64,000 nt of DNA from Limonium bicolor. Lineage: Eukaryota; Streptophyta; Magnoliopsida; Caryophyllales; Plumbaginaceae. The notes under the pieces were generated by a model, which did no database searches, was not told where the DNA came from, and saw nothing but the letters and a program-made list of their open reading frames with translations. Positions 1-9,535 of this stretch are shown one piece after another. Made by a program: the position numbers and the translations under genes. The stretch lies in assembly GCA_023374045.1 (NCBI GenBank), contig CM041777.1, positions 485,995,594-486,059,593 on the forward strand. The letters run 5' to 3'. Positions within the stretch are counted from its first letter, which is position 1; every line of letters starts with the position of its first letter.

Positions 1-1077
1 GATAGTTCGGGAGGAGATTCAGAAGAAGAATTGACTCAAACCGAGGCACCACCTCCATCAGTTCCGAACTCAGAACAGCCCCTGACTGTACCAACCGACA
101 ATAATGCTTCTCAAAGACAGACAACAGAGGCACCTCATCGCTTGACGGCTAGGAATGCTCCAAGCATTGAAATCACAAATATTCTGTCAGACTTGAACAC
201 AGGAGTGAGAACTCGATCTACCACGCAAAACTTCTGCGCCTACTTTGGTTTTGTTTTCACAACAGAACCTAAAACTGTGAAAGAAGCATTGGAGGATGAG
301 AGCTGGATTAATGCCATGCATGAGGGCTGAATGAGTTTGTACGAAATGATGTGGTGGCAACTTTGTTGTTAAACTAAAAGATCAAAACATCATTGAAACC
401 AAGTGGTCTATAAGAATAAGCTTGATTCAGAAGGACATTTCAAGGAACACAGCACGATTAGTGGCCAAAGGTTACAATTAACAAGAAGGTTTGGACTTTG
501 ATGAGACCTACGCTCTAGTTGCTCGCCTTGAGGCTATCCGACTTCTCATTGCATTTGCCACATTACAAATTCATATCACTCTTTATCAAATGGATGTGAA
601 GTGTGCGTTCTTAAATGGAAATCTCAAAGAAGAAGTATACGTCTCTCAGCATCCCGTTTTTGTTGATCCAGAGAAACCTGATTATGTGTTTCGATTGAAG
701 AAAGGTCTTTATGGTCCAAGCAAGCGCCGAGGGCCTGGTATGAGCGGCTAACATCCTTTCTTCTACAACAAAATTTTGTACGGGGAAAGGTGGATCGCAC
801 GTTGTTCATCAAAGAAAACGGGGCAGACAAGCTGTTAGTACAGATCTATGTAGATGATAATGTGTTTGGTTCTACTAGTTCCAGTCTGACACAATGCTTT
901 ACTTCTATGATGACCAAAGAATTTCAAATGAGTACATGGGTAGCTCACCTTCTTTCTATGACTCCAAATTAGGCAGACAGCAGATGGAACGTTCATCAGT
1001 CAAACAAAGTAGACACTTGAGCTTTAACCAAATATAAATTCCATGAGAGCAAGCCGATGCTTACGCCAATGTCTACA
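1..1077 (+). pseudogene. copia pol fragment: integrase-RT linker and reverse transcriptase
   Basis: Translated pieces at 31-330, 491-751 and 790-972 give an acidic Ser/Pro-rich linker followed by copia RT. Recognisable are the block ending [18 protein letters not shown] (about 590-645), the pattern FRLKKGLYG (about 690-715), and the catalytic YVDD motif in QIYVDDNVFGS at about 842-875. RT would copy the element RNA into cDNA. The frame is broken at least between 330 and 490, near 740, and again after about 945. The reading is then cut at 1077 by solo LTR A1, and RNase H resumes at 4995. It is not functional. The YVDD motif and the [11 protein letters not shown] block make the copia assignment secure. 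Confidence 0.9.
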
Positions 1078-1340
1078 TGAATACCCCAAACTTAATATAT
1101 TGTTTAAACACTTAAATATGTTGTATTAAGACTAAAAAGTCTTGAAACATTAGTAAACAAATTTAAACAAAAGGAAACACAAAATGTGCTTTAAAGTCAA
1201 TAAGAGCCAAAATGTGCTCTAAGCTTGGGATAAACTTGGTTAAGACCTAATGAACTTACCAAGACTTCATTTATACACTAATGAACATATTAAATCAATT
1301 ACAAAGAAAACCAGGCTTGAAAACAAGTTTAAACACAAAT

Positions 1341-1366
1341 GTGCTTTAAGGAGTCTTAAAGCACAT
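1341..1366 (+). promoter_or_regulatory. Conserved U3 hairpin, copy in A1
   Basis: Perfect 11-bp inverted repeat: left arm TGTGCTTTAAG, 4-base loop GAGT, right arm CTTAAAGCACA. It begins 263 bp into the LTR. Equivalent hairpins lie 261-269 bp from the LTR start in A2, B solo, B 3' LTR and A'. Its function is unknown. Confidence 0.7.
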
Positions 1367-3316
1367 TTTTGAAAAATTGTCTTGTAAATGAGTTTTGAGT
1401 GGCTAGATGTCCATCATTACTCTTAAATATTAATGTGTTACTATATAATATCACATTTGGGTGTCTATATTAATGGGAAATCAAAAATTTCACTTCTCTG
1501 TGCCTTGTTTTCATGAATAATGATTTATAAGCTATTTTCAACATATGTTTGTATAAGTAATAAATTGACAAATAAAGACTATATACCCTCATACTACTAT
1601 TTGGGGCCGGTTTTTAAGGTTGTGACACACCACCCTTGTTAGCTTGTTAAGAAAATAAACAAACTACTTAAGTACCCTTTTTACTTTACAAAGTATAAAT
1701 ATCTTCAAAAAGTAAATTCTATCTCATTCTCTCATTTCTTTCCTTGTTCACACACGGTTTCCCACCTCTCTTCTTCTCTCTCTTCTTCGCTGTTCTCTCA
1801 CGGTAATACCACACACCTCCATTAAAACTCGACTTTGATCTCTTGTAAAATCTTGCTCACTTGTCCAAATCAAAAACAAACACCACCAATCTCTTCCCTC
1901 TCATCAAGCTCTTCATTCCTATCTTCTTAAAATTCCAAGACCACCATTTCGGTGCCATGGAGTTCCTCCATTGAAGGAGCTTGAGCTTGTATTTTACATA
2001 TTGTTACTCTCCTTGGCTTCTAGGTAAGGAATCTCAAATAAAAACTCATTTCCTTCATGTTTTAGTGGTAACCGAAAATACATGTGAAGGAGCTCTTTGT
2101 GTGACCTTGTTCTAGCTTCATTCCAACTCTTCATGGACTAGGTGGAGTCTTCTCTTGCTAGATATTCAAACTCTCTTCAAAGAGCAAGGTAAAACAACTA
2201 CATTAATGTTTTTGAAACAATGTAAAATTAGGGTTTACAATGAGATGGAGCTTATTGCTTGAATACTCATTATAATGTTTGTATATTGTTTAGAACTTGT
2301 CAAAGAATCAAATACCCTACCGGTTTTCTAAAGGAAACAAGAAAGAAGTTGTTTGGAAAAGAGGTAAATCTACTAACCAAATGTTGTTTAAATGCCTTAG
2401 GAGTAATGAGCTTATAAATGCTTGTTAAAACTACCTAAAGAGCAAATGGTGAATGACTTAGTAAAGTGTTCTCATGAGCTTAGTAAAAGGCATATGTGTT
2501 GTTGAGTGTATTTGCAGGTTAAAGGCAAATATATTGTGGAAATTCAGTGTTTATGATTTATGCATCTTAAGGGCCTAAGAGCCATGTCATTTAAGGGCCT
2601 AAGTGCCATGCAATTTAAATTATGCACTATATTGTGATGTAGTGCTTTGTGAGTGGAGTTTGTGTATAATAAGTACTTGATGGATCTTTAGTGTTCTTGG
2701 TTGTTTGTCGGTAAAAACAATGTGTTTTGGTTTAGTAATGTTCTAGGAGAACCTATGTCAAAATTGAGGTAACAAATGTGAAGTTCTAAGTGTTAAAATG
2801 AGTTTGATATGTTAAGGAGTATTTAAAATGGTTAAGTGTTGTTCTTGTGTAGGAAACATGCATTAAGGTGATTTAGGATGTAACAAGGACTTAGGCATGA
2901 GCTTGATTTTAGTATGTACCAAAGTCATTTTGGGACTTAGGTAAAGACTTAGGCAAACTTTGGTAAATTAAGGAGAAAGTATGAACTTGAAAAAAAAAGA
3001 TTTGAAGTAATGATATAAGGAGTTAGTTGTGAGAGATGATGCTTGGGAGGTGATGTTAAGATAAGGAGAAAACATTTTGGGATAGTAGTTATCATAGGTG
3101 AAAAACACCATTTAGAAACCTAGTGTAAAATGTTGTAAGTGTTAAGGAATTTACAAGGAAATAAGTAAAGGTTTAAGGAAATAGAAAAAGAGTTTTGTGA
3201 GTATTTAAGGATGGCTTAAGTTGTGTTTGAAGTGCCCAAATGAGGTTAGGGGCTACTAGGTTATATGGGGTGAAGTTTGGAGTTGAATGTAAAAAGGAAA
3301 ACAAAGATTTGGGGCA

Positions 3317-3644
3317 GACCGGACTTGCGACCGGACTTGCAAGTTCGGTCGGGCCCAGTTTACCCTGCGAGAATTGGCTTCTGGAATGGACCGACCTTGG
3401 GACCGGACTTGCAAGGTCGGTCGGGCTTGTAATTTGTGTACGGATTGAGTTACTGGAATCGACCGGACATAGGACCGGACTTGGCAAGTCCGGTCGGGCT
3501 AAATTTTCAAAGGGGAGAAACTCTCTGGAATAGACCGGACATGCGACCGGACTTACAAGGTCGGTCGGAGTAGAAAATTTTGACGGAAATATGTTCTGGA
3601 ATCGACCGGACATGGACAAGTCCGGTCGGCAAGTCCGGTCGGAC
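3317..3644 (+). repeat. Palindromic word array, five units of about 72 bp (A1)
   Basis: Units begin GACCG at 3317, 3389, 3461, 3533 and 3604, so spacing is 72, 72, 72 and 71 bp. Each unit has a constant core of about 45 bases, with CTGGAAT just upstream, GACCGGAC-type left arms and GGTCGGTCGG-type right arms. A spacer of about 25 bases separates cores; it differs in sequence but hardly in length. A poly-A run follows at about 3655-3667. The cores are CpG-rich in an AT-rich LTR and can fold into hairpins. Confidence 0.9.
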
Positions 3645-4994
3645 CTAAACTTGTAAAAAAAAAAAACAGAAAAGAATGTGACTTATGTAGTTAACCCTAG
3701 GCTGTATAATGAAGGTAACCTAGGGTAAAGTTAGACATTAAACATGTCAAATAACTATGTTAAACACTTAGTAAATTTGGAGGTTAAGTAAGTTAATTAA
3801 CCGACGTTCTTGAATTATGTATAGGAGTGACCTACGGAGGAAACCAAACGAGGCAAGGACCAAGGTATGGTTTTCTTGCAGTCTGTTGTCTAGCGGTTTA
3901 CGCCGGTTTGTGTGTTGTATGTTTTTCTGTGTGTTTACAACGTTATAAGATTTAAACATGTAATGAGTTTACAGTTGTTCATATTATTGTGATGTGATGT
4001 TGTGACTCATTTCCCTTGTGTGTGTCTAACATGACTTACCACCTATTGTGTGTTGGTTGTTAAGTTCCACTATGAACTTCTAACAAGTGTTAACTGGGAA
4101 GTGAGGAATCCGGTTATCCGGTCATGCATGCAAGTTAAGAGTAGATATCTGAATCAGATTCGACTCTTATGTTGTTAAGATTGTTCTCCTTAATTTGGCG
4201 TTCGATCTCCCGCTAGCTTCTTCCAAAGCTTACCTATTCTGACTTATGTTCGGTTTAGTGGGAACCTGTGTTTGTGTGGTGTGTTCGGGTCACTAAATCC
4301 GAACCATCTGTGACTTAAGTTACTCGTTCGTCTAACAGAACGGTAATGAGTGTGTTTAACGAGCTTAACATGAGGGTGAATCACTCTCTAGGCTCTTATG
4401 TTATTTGACCCTTGTGGTTTGTTATTGTGGAACCAAGATCCACCGTGTATGTGATGATGAGCTGTGCACTATTGATGCTATGCTCCATGTTATGTTATGT
4501 TATGTATGTAAATGAATGCCATGTTATCATGACAATTAGCTGCGCGTATCCCGGTAGCCTAGGCTGCGCGTTAGCCATACCAGCCAAGGGTTGCTGACCC
4601 CCTCGGGGGATCCATATTTCTTATACTGCAGGATGAGGATCGAGGAAGCGGAGTGGCTTTAGATCCTAGGGTGCAGGTTTACTTTTGTACTTTTGGATGT
4701 TGGCCCGGGAGGCGCCTGTGCTCCTGTGGCGTTACGTACTTTTGGTTGTTGTAAGTATACAGTGATATTATACAGTGAAGGATGTACGTAGTACTCGGTA
4801 TTGTATATAAAGTATTTATGGTTTAGTTTTATGCTCGGGAGTCTGATCATCAGACCGATACAATTGTATTTATTCTGCCTTGTCAACCACGTGGGTGGTT
4901 TACGGCGTTGTAGCACCGAAGCGTTAGTTACCGTTTAGTTATTTATTTCCGCTGCGATTTCATTTAGTATCATGTGCGTGTTAGGGGTGTTACA

Positions 4995-5707
4995 CTACCT
5001 CTCAGACTAGGTCTGGAGCCTGATGCACAGTCCACGGATCCCACGGTTTATAGAGGAATGATTGGTTCACTGCTCTATCTTACAGCTAGTAGACCAGATA
5101 TAATGCAAAGTGTCTGTTTCTGTGCACGGTTTCAGTCTCATCCAAAAGTACCCCATGTCAAGGCCGTGAAACGCATCTTTCGTTATCTTCAAGGGACATC
5201 ATCACTTGGTTTATTATACACTGCAGAATCACTGCCTACTCTTGCTGCATACACGGATGCTGACTTTGGAGGCTCTCTTATTGATAGAAAGAGCACCACG
5301 GGTACTGCGCAGTTCTTTGGATCAAATCTGATAGCATGGTCGTCAAGGAAACAAGCATCTGTCGCTCTGTCCACAACTGAGGCTGAAATGTAGCTGCTGC
5401 TGCATGTTGTGCACAAATCCTGTGGCTATATAGACAACTTGAAGACTATGGCCTATCTTTTACACCCGTCCCAATCTATTGTGACAACACGAGTACCATT
5501 GAGCTTACAAAGAATCCTGTTCATCACTCACGGTCTAAACATATAGATATTCATCATCATTTTATTCGAGATCATGTTGAACACGGTACCGTCATTCTAC
5601 TTCACTGTTCGAGAGTCAAACAGTTTGCTGACATTTTTACCAAGCCCCTACCTAGAGAAATGTTCGAGAAACTTAGGTTTAAGATAGGCATGGTTGACAC
5701 GAAGTGA
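4995..5707 (+). pseudogene. copia RNase H and pol C-terminus
   Basis: This continues the pol reading after solo LTR A1. The frame from 4995 to 5388 gives the copia landmarks YRGMIGSLLYLTASRPDI, VKRIFRYLQGT, YTDADFGG and WSSRKQASVALSTTEAE. A single-base loss near 5388 creates a stop at 5391-5393. The next frame (from about 5390) continues through YCDNTSTIELTKNP, HSRSKHIDI and the end motif FTKPLPREMFEKLR, to a stop at 5705-5707. RNase H degrades the RNA strand of the RNA-DNA hybrid during reverse transcription. The C-terminus appears complete, so pol of this element ended here. The frameshift and the upstream breaks make it a pseudogene. Confidence 0.9.
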
Positions 5708-6822
5708 GATTTTTTTTCTCTTTCTTCTTTCTTTTCTTTCTTTCTTTCCACAGTTTGACAATTTTAGTTTTAAACTAAGGTCGTTGTAATTCTTTTTCAT
5801 CTCGTTGTTTTTAGTGTTGAGAATGGTCACATCCATTTCATAACATTTTTATCACAGTTCTTAAAGGGTTTTTACATAATCAATTACCATATTCTGTGAT
5901 TAATTAGTTTTGTGGTTGTCCAAGTAGCTATTCATTTTATGAGATCATAACTGATATACGCCTTAATACTTTGGGAATTCAATTTACGCTCCGATGCTTA
6001 ACATGGATCATAAGTATACATACAGTGTCATGCTTGTATTCATGAAACGAACTTGGTTTGAAGGATAGAATGGTGGTATGAACAAGGCAAGAGATTCTGC
6101 TACTCACAGTTTGATACTCAACGCTTTAAGTAAAAAAACAAGAAAGAGAAAACAGAATTGGCCTCTCTTATCTGGCTATTAAGTCTTTAAGGGTGCCTTA
6201 TCACCTAACTTCCTAAGGGCAACTGCTCTGGGCAAGTTGACCCAACGCTGCTACAAAGATAAGGAGTAAAAGTCGAGTCCCTGTTTATAACATGCAAAAA
6301 ATCTAAAGGAGGAAGTTTTAAAGAAACATACTATGAGCATGAATCTGTGGCGATGAAAGGTTCAGTGGAATAAGACTGTACTTCTCGCCCCTTGTCGATT
6401 TAATGGAAAGTGAAAGAAAGGACGAACTCTTTCTGTAATACAAGTGTGCCACCGTATATGTGCATATATCCATGAACCACGGAGAGTAAACTTTCTCAAT
6501 TTGGTAGGATGTACTATTTGATCTCCTTGGATACCCCACTCAACTACTTAACTTATTGTGGCACATTGTGTTGTATGCAACTCAGTCTGGAACTGAGATA
6601 GTATGTTTAGTAACGGTCTCTTACATTTACTTCGCTCCATTTTTCAAAACAAATCAAAAAATAATAAGGGGAAGAAAATGGTATCATCTCTCACTGTTGC
6701 TAAAGACGTTTGACATACTTTCTTCTTTCTCTCACTCACTACTCTCTCTTTTCAAATGCAATTCTCCTTCATGTCACCTCTCTCAGCCTCGAATCGAACT
6801 CGGATTTTCACACCTCCTGGCT
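5708..6822 (+). other. Spacer between copia pol and the env-position ORF
   Basis: No convincing ORF is seen. Just after the pol stop there is a strong polypyrimidine run (5711-5750) ending in CAG at 5751-5753, which resembles a plant 3' splice site. Sireviruses are thought to express their downstream ORF from a spliced or separate RNA, so this could be an acceptor; that is inference. The rest (5754-6822) is AT-rich non-coding sequence. Confidence 0.5.
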
Positions 6823-7267
6823 ATGGATTCCTTCGAACATCTACTTGTTGACGAAAATGTTCACCCTCTAGCTATGGCGAAGCAACTGAACAAGAAGTTT
6901 CGCAGCCCATCCCCGATTCTACCCCAAAACCCTCTCCCGGTGAAGACTCTCCAAACCCTAATGCTGAAGCAACGAACCTCAGTGACAGTGCTTCCTCGGT
7001 GAAATACCCCAAACCTAGGTATGTTGTTTAAACATTAAAACATGATTTATTAAGACAAGAAAATGTCTTAGAAACATTAGTAAACAATTTAAACCATAAA
7101 GAACACAATTAAATACCTTATGGTCAATGGGGCTAAAATGTGCTCTAAGCTTGGAATAAGCTTGGGTAAGACCTAATGAACTTACCAAGACCTTATTTAT
7201 ATGTTAATGAACATATTAAATCAATTACCAAAGAAAACCAAGCTTGAAAATAAGTTAAAACACAAAA

Positions 7268-7293
7268 TGTGCTTTAAGAAGTCTTAAAGCACA
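7268..7293 (+). promoter_or_regulatory. Conserved U3 hairpin, copy in A2
   Basis: Left arm TGTGCTTTAAG, loop AAGT, right arm CTTAAAGCACA. The 11-bp stem is perfect and starts 268 bp from the LTR start. The loop differs from A1 while the stem is unchanged. Confidence 0.7.
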
Positions 7294-9207
7294 TTTTTGA
7301 AAAATGTCTTGTAAATGAGTTTTCAGTGGCTAAATGTCCATCATTACTCTTAAATATATATGTGTACTATATAATATCACATTTGGGTGGCTATATCAAT
7401 GGGAAATCAAAAATTTCACTTCTATGTGCCTTGTTTTTATGAATAGTGATTTTAATAAGCTATTTTGTAACATATGTTATCTTAAGTAATTAAATTGACA
7501 AATAAAGACTAAAATACCCTTATGTAATAAAGGGGGGCCGGTTTCTTAAGTGTGGTGACTCACCACTCTCTTGTTAACATGTTAAATAAATAAGATGACT
7601 ACTTAAGTTACTATTTGCTTTTAAGTACAAATATCTTCTAAAAGCAAATTTTATCTTCATTCTCATTTCCCTTCTTCATTTCACACGGTTCCAACTTCTT
7701 CTCCTTCCTTCTTGATGCTCTCTCACGGTAATACTCACCACCACCATTAAAACTCTAGCTTTGACCCCTTGTAAAATCTAGCTCACTTGTCCAAATCAAA
7801 AACAAACACCACCAATCTCTTCCTCTCATCAAGCTCTTCATTTCTATCTTCTCAAAACTTCAAGAGCCCCATTTGGTGCCATGGAGTTCCACCATTGAAG
7901 GAGCTTGAGCTTGTCTTTCTACATATTATTGATCTCCTTTGCTTCTAGGTAAGGAATCTCAAAGAAAAATCAAGTTTCCTTCATGTTTTGCCTTGACCGA
8001 AAATGTACATTGATGGAGCTCTTTGTGTGACTTTGTTCTAGCTTCATTCCAACCTTCATGGACTAGGTGGAGTCCTCTCTTCATAGATATTCAAACTCTC
8101 TTCAAAGATCAACGTAAAACAACTACATTAATGTTTTTGAAACAATGTAAAATTAGGGTTTACAATGAGATGAAGCTTAAAGCTTGAATCTCTTATGATG
8201 TTTGTATATTTTTTAGAACTTGACAAGGAATCAAATACCTTACCGGTTTTATAAGGAAACAAGAAAGAAGTTGTTTGGAGAAGAGGTAAATATACTAACC
8301 TAATGTTGTTTTAATGCCTTAGGAGAAATGAGCTTATAATGCTTGTTAAAAACTACCTAAAGAGCAAAAGGTGAATGACCTAGTAAATGTTCTCAAGGAG
8401 ACTAGTAAAAGAACATATGTCTTGTTGTATGTATTTGCAAGTCAAAGGCATATATATATTGAGGAAATTCAGTGTTTATGATTTAAGCACTTTAAGGGCC
8501 TAAGAGCCATGCATTTTAAGGGCCTAAGTGCCATGCAATTTAAAGTTATGCATTATATTTTAATGTAGTGAGATTCGAGTGAAGTTTTGTGTATGAGAGT
8601 TTTCTTGGTGTTCTTAGTGTTCTTGGGTGTTTAAAGGTGAAAACAATGTGCTTTGGTGTAACAAAATGCTAGGAAAACCTATGTCCAAATTTAGGAAATG
8701 CATAAGGAGTTCAAGATGTTTTAAAGGAATTTTTGATGAACTAGGATGTGTTCTAGAGTGTAATAAGGACTTATGCATGATCTGAGGGTTTTAGTATGTA
8801 CCAAAGTCATTTTGGACTTAGGTAAGGACTTAGGCAAACTTTGGTAAAATAAGGAGAAATAATGTCTTAAGGTGTTCTAGGTGAACAAAGAGACTTGGAC
8901 ATCAACTAGGATCTAAGTGGTAAGAAATGATGCTTGGGAGATGATGTTAAATGAGGAGAAAGCATTTTTGGGATAGTAGTTATCATAGGTATGAAACACC
9001 ACTTGAAAAACTAAGGAGGAAATAGCATAAGTGTTAGGAATTTTAAGAAGAAATGAGTAAGGTTTAAGGAATTAGAAAATGAGTTTTATGAGTGTTTAAG
9101 GATATCTTAAGGTGTGTTTGAAGTGCTCAAATGAGGTTAGGATGTACTAGGATATATGGGGTGAAGTTTGGAGTTGAATGAGAAAAGGAAAACAAGGGTC
9201 TAGAGCA

Positions 9208-9535
9208 GACCGAACTTGCGACCGAACTTGCAAGTTCGGTCGAGCCCAGTTTACCCTGCAAGAATTGGCTCGGAATGGACCGACCTTGGGGACCGGACTT
9301 GCAAGGTCGGTCGGGCTTGTATTTTGTGTACGGATTAAGTTTCTGGAATCGACCGGACATGGAACCGGACTTGGCAAGTTCGGTCGGGCTGAATTTTCAA
9401 AGGGAAGAAACTCTGGAATGGACCGAACATGCGACCGAACTTACAAGGTCGGTCGGAGTAGAAAATTTTGACGGAAATGTGTTCTGGAATCGACCGAACT
9501 TGGGTAAGTTCGGTCGGTAAGGTCGGTCGGACCAA
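9208..9535 (+). repeat. Palindromic word array, five units (A2)
   Basis: Units start at 9208, 9278, 9351, 9421 and 9492 (spacing 70, 73, 70, 71 bp). They align one to one with the A1 units. Several words have changed from CCGGAC/GTCCGG in A1 to CCGAAC/GTTCGG here, clearest in units 1, 4 and 5, so pairing is kept in unit 5. A poly-A run follows at about 9543-9551. Confidence 0.9.

Larger units (their letters stand above)
1078..4994 (+). mobile_element. Solo LTR, family A copy 1 (Ty3/gypsy, Tekay-like), 3.9 kb
   Basis: It starts TGAATACCCCAAAC and ends GGGGTGTTACA, the same termini as the copy at 7000-10901. No PBS or PPT adjoins it, so it is a solo LTR left by LTR-LTR recombination. Flanks are CTACA (1073-1077) and CTACC (4995-4999), a 5-bp target duplication with one mismatch. 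It interrupts the copia pol between RT and RNase H. Inside are a U3 hairpin (1341-1366), a doubled GGGCCTAAG motif (about 2567-2622) and the palindromic word array (3317-3644), followed by a poly-A tract. The Tekay-like assignment rests on shared termini and internal boxes with B and C. Confidence 0.9.

Noticed and set aside
3317..3644. CRISPR-like layout: constant repeats of about 45 bp with unique spacers of about 25 bp
   Set aside because: It lies inside a plant retrotransposon LTR, the repeats vary, spacers are homologous between A1 and A2 rather than independently acquired, and no cas genes exist here.
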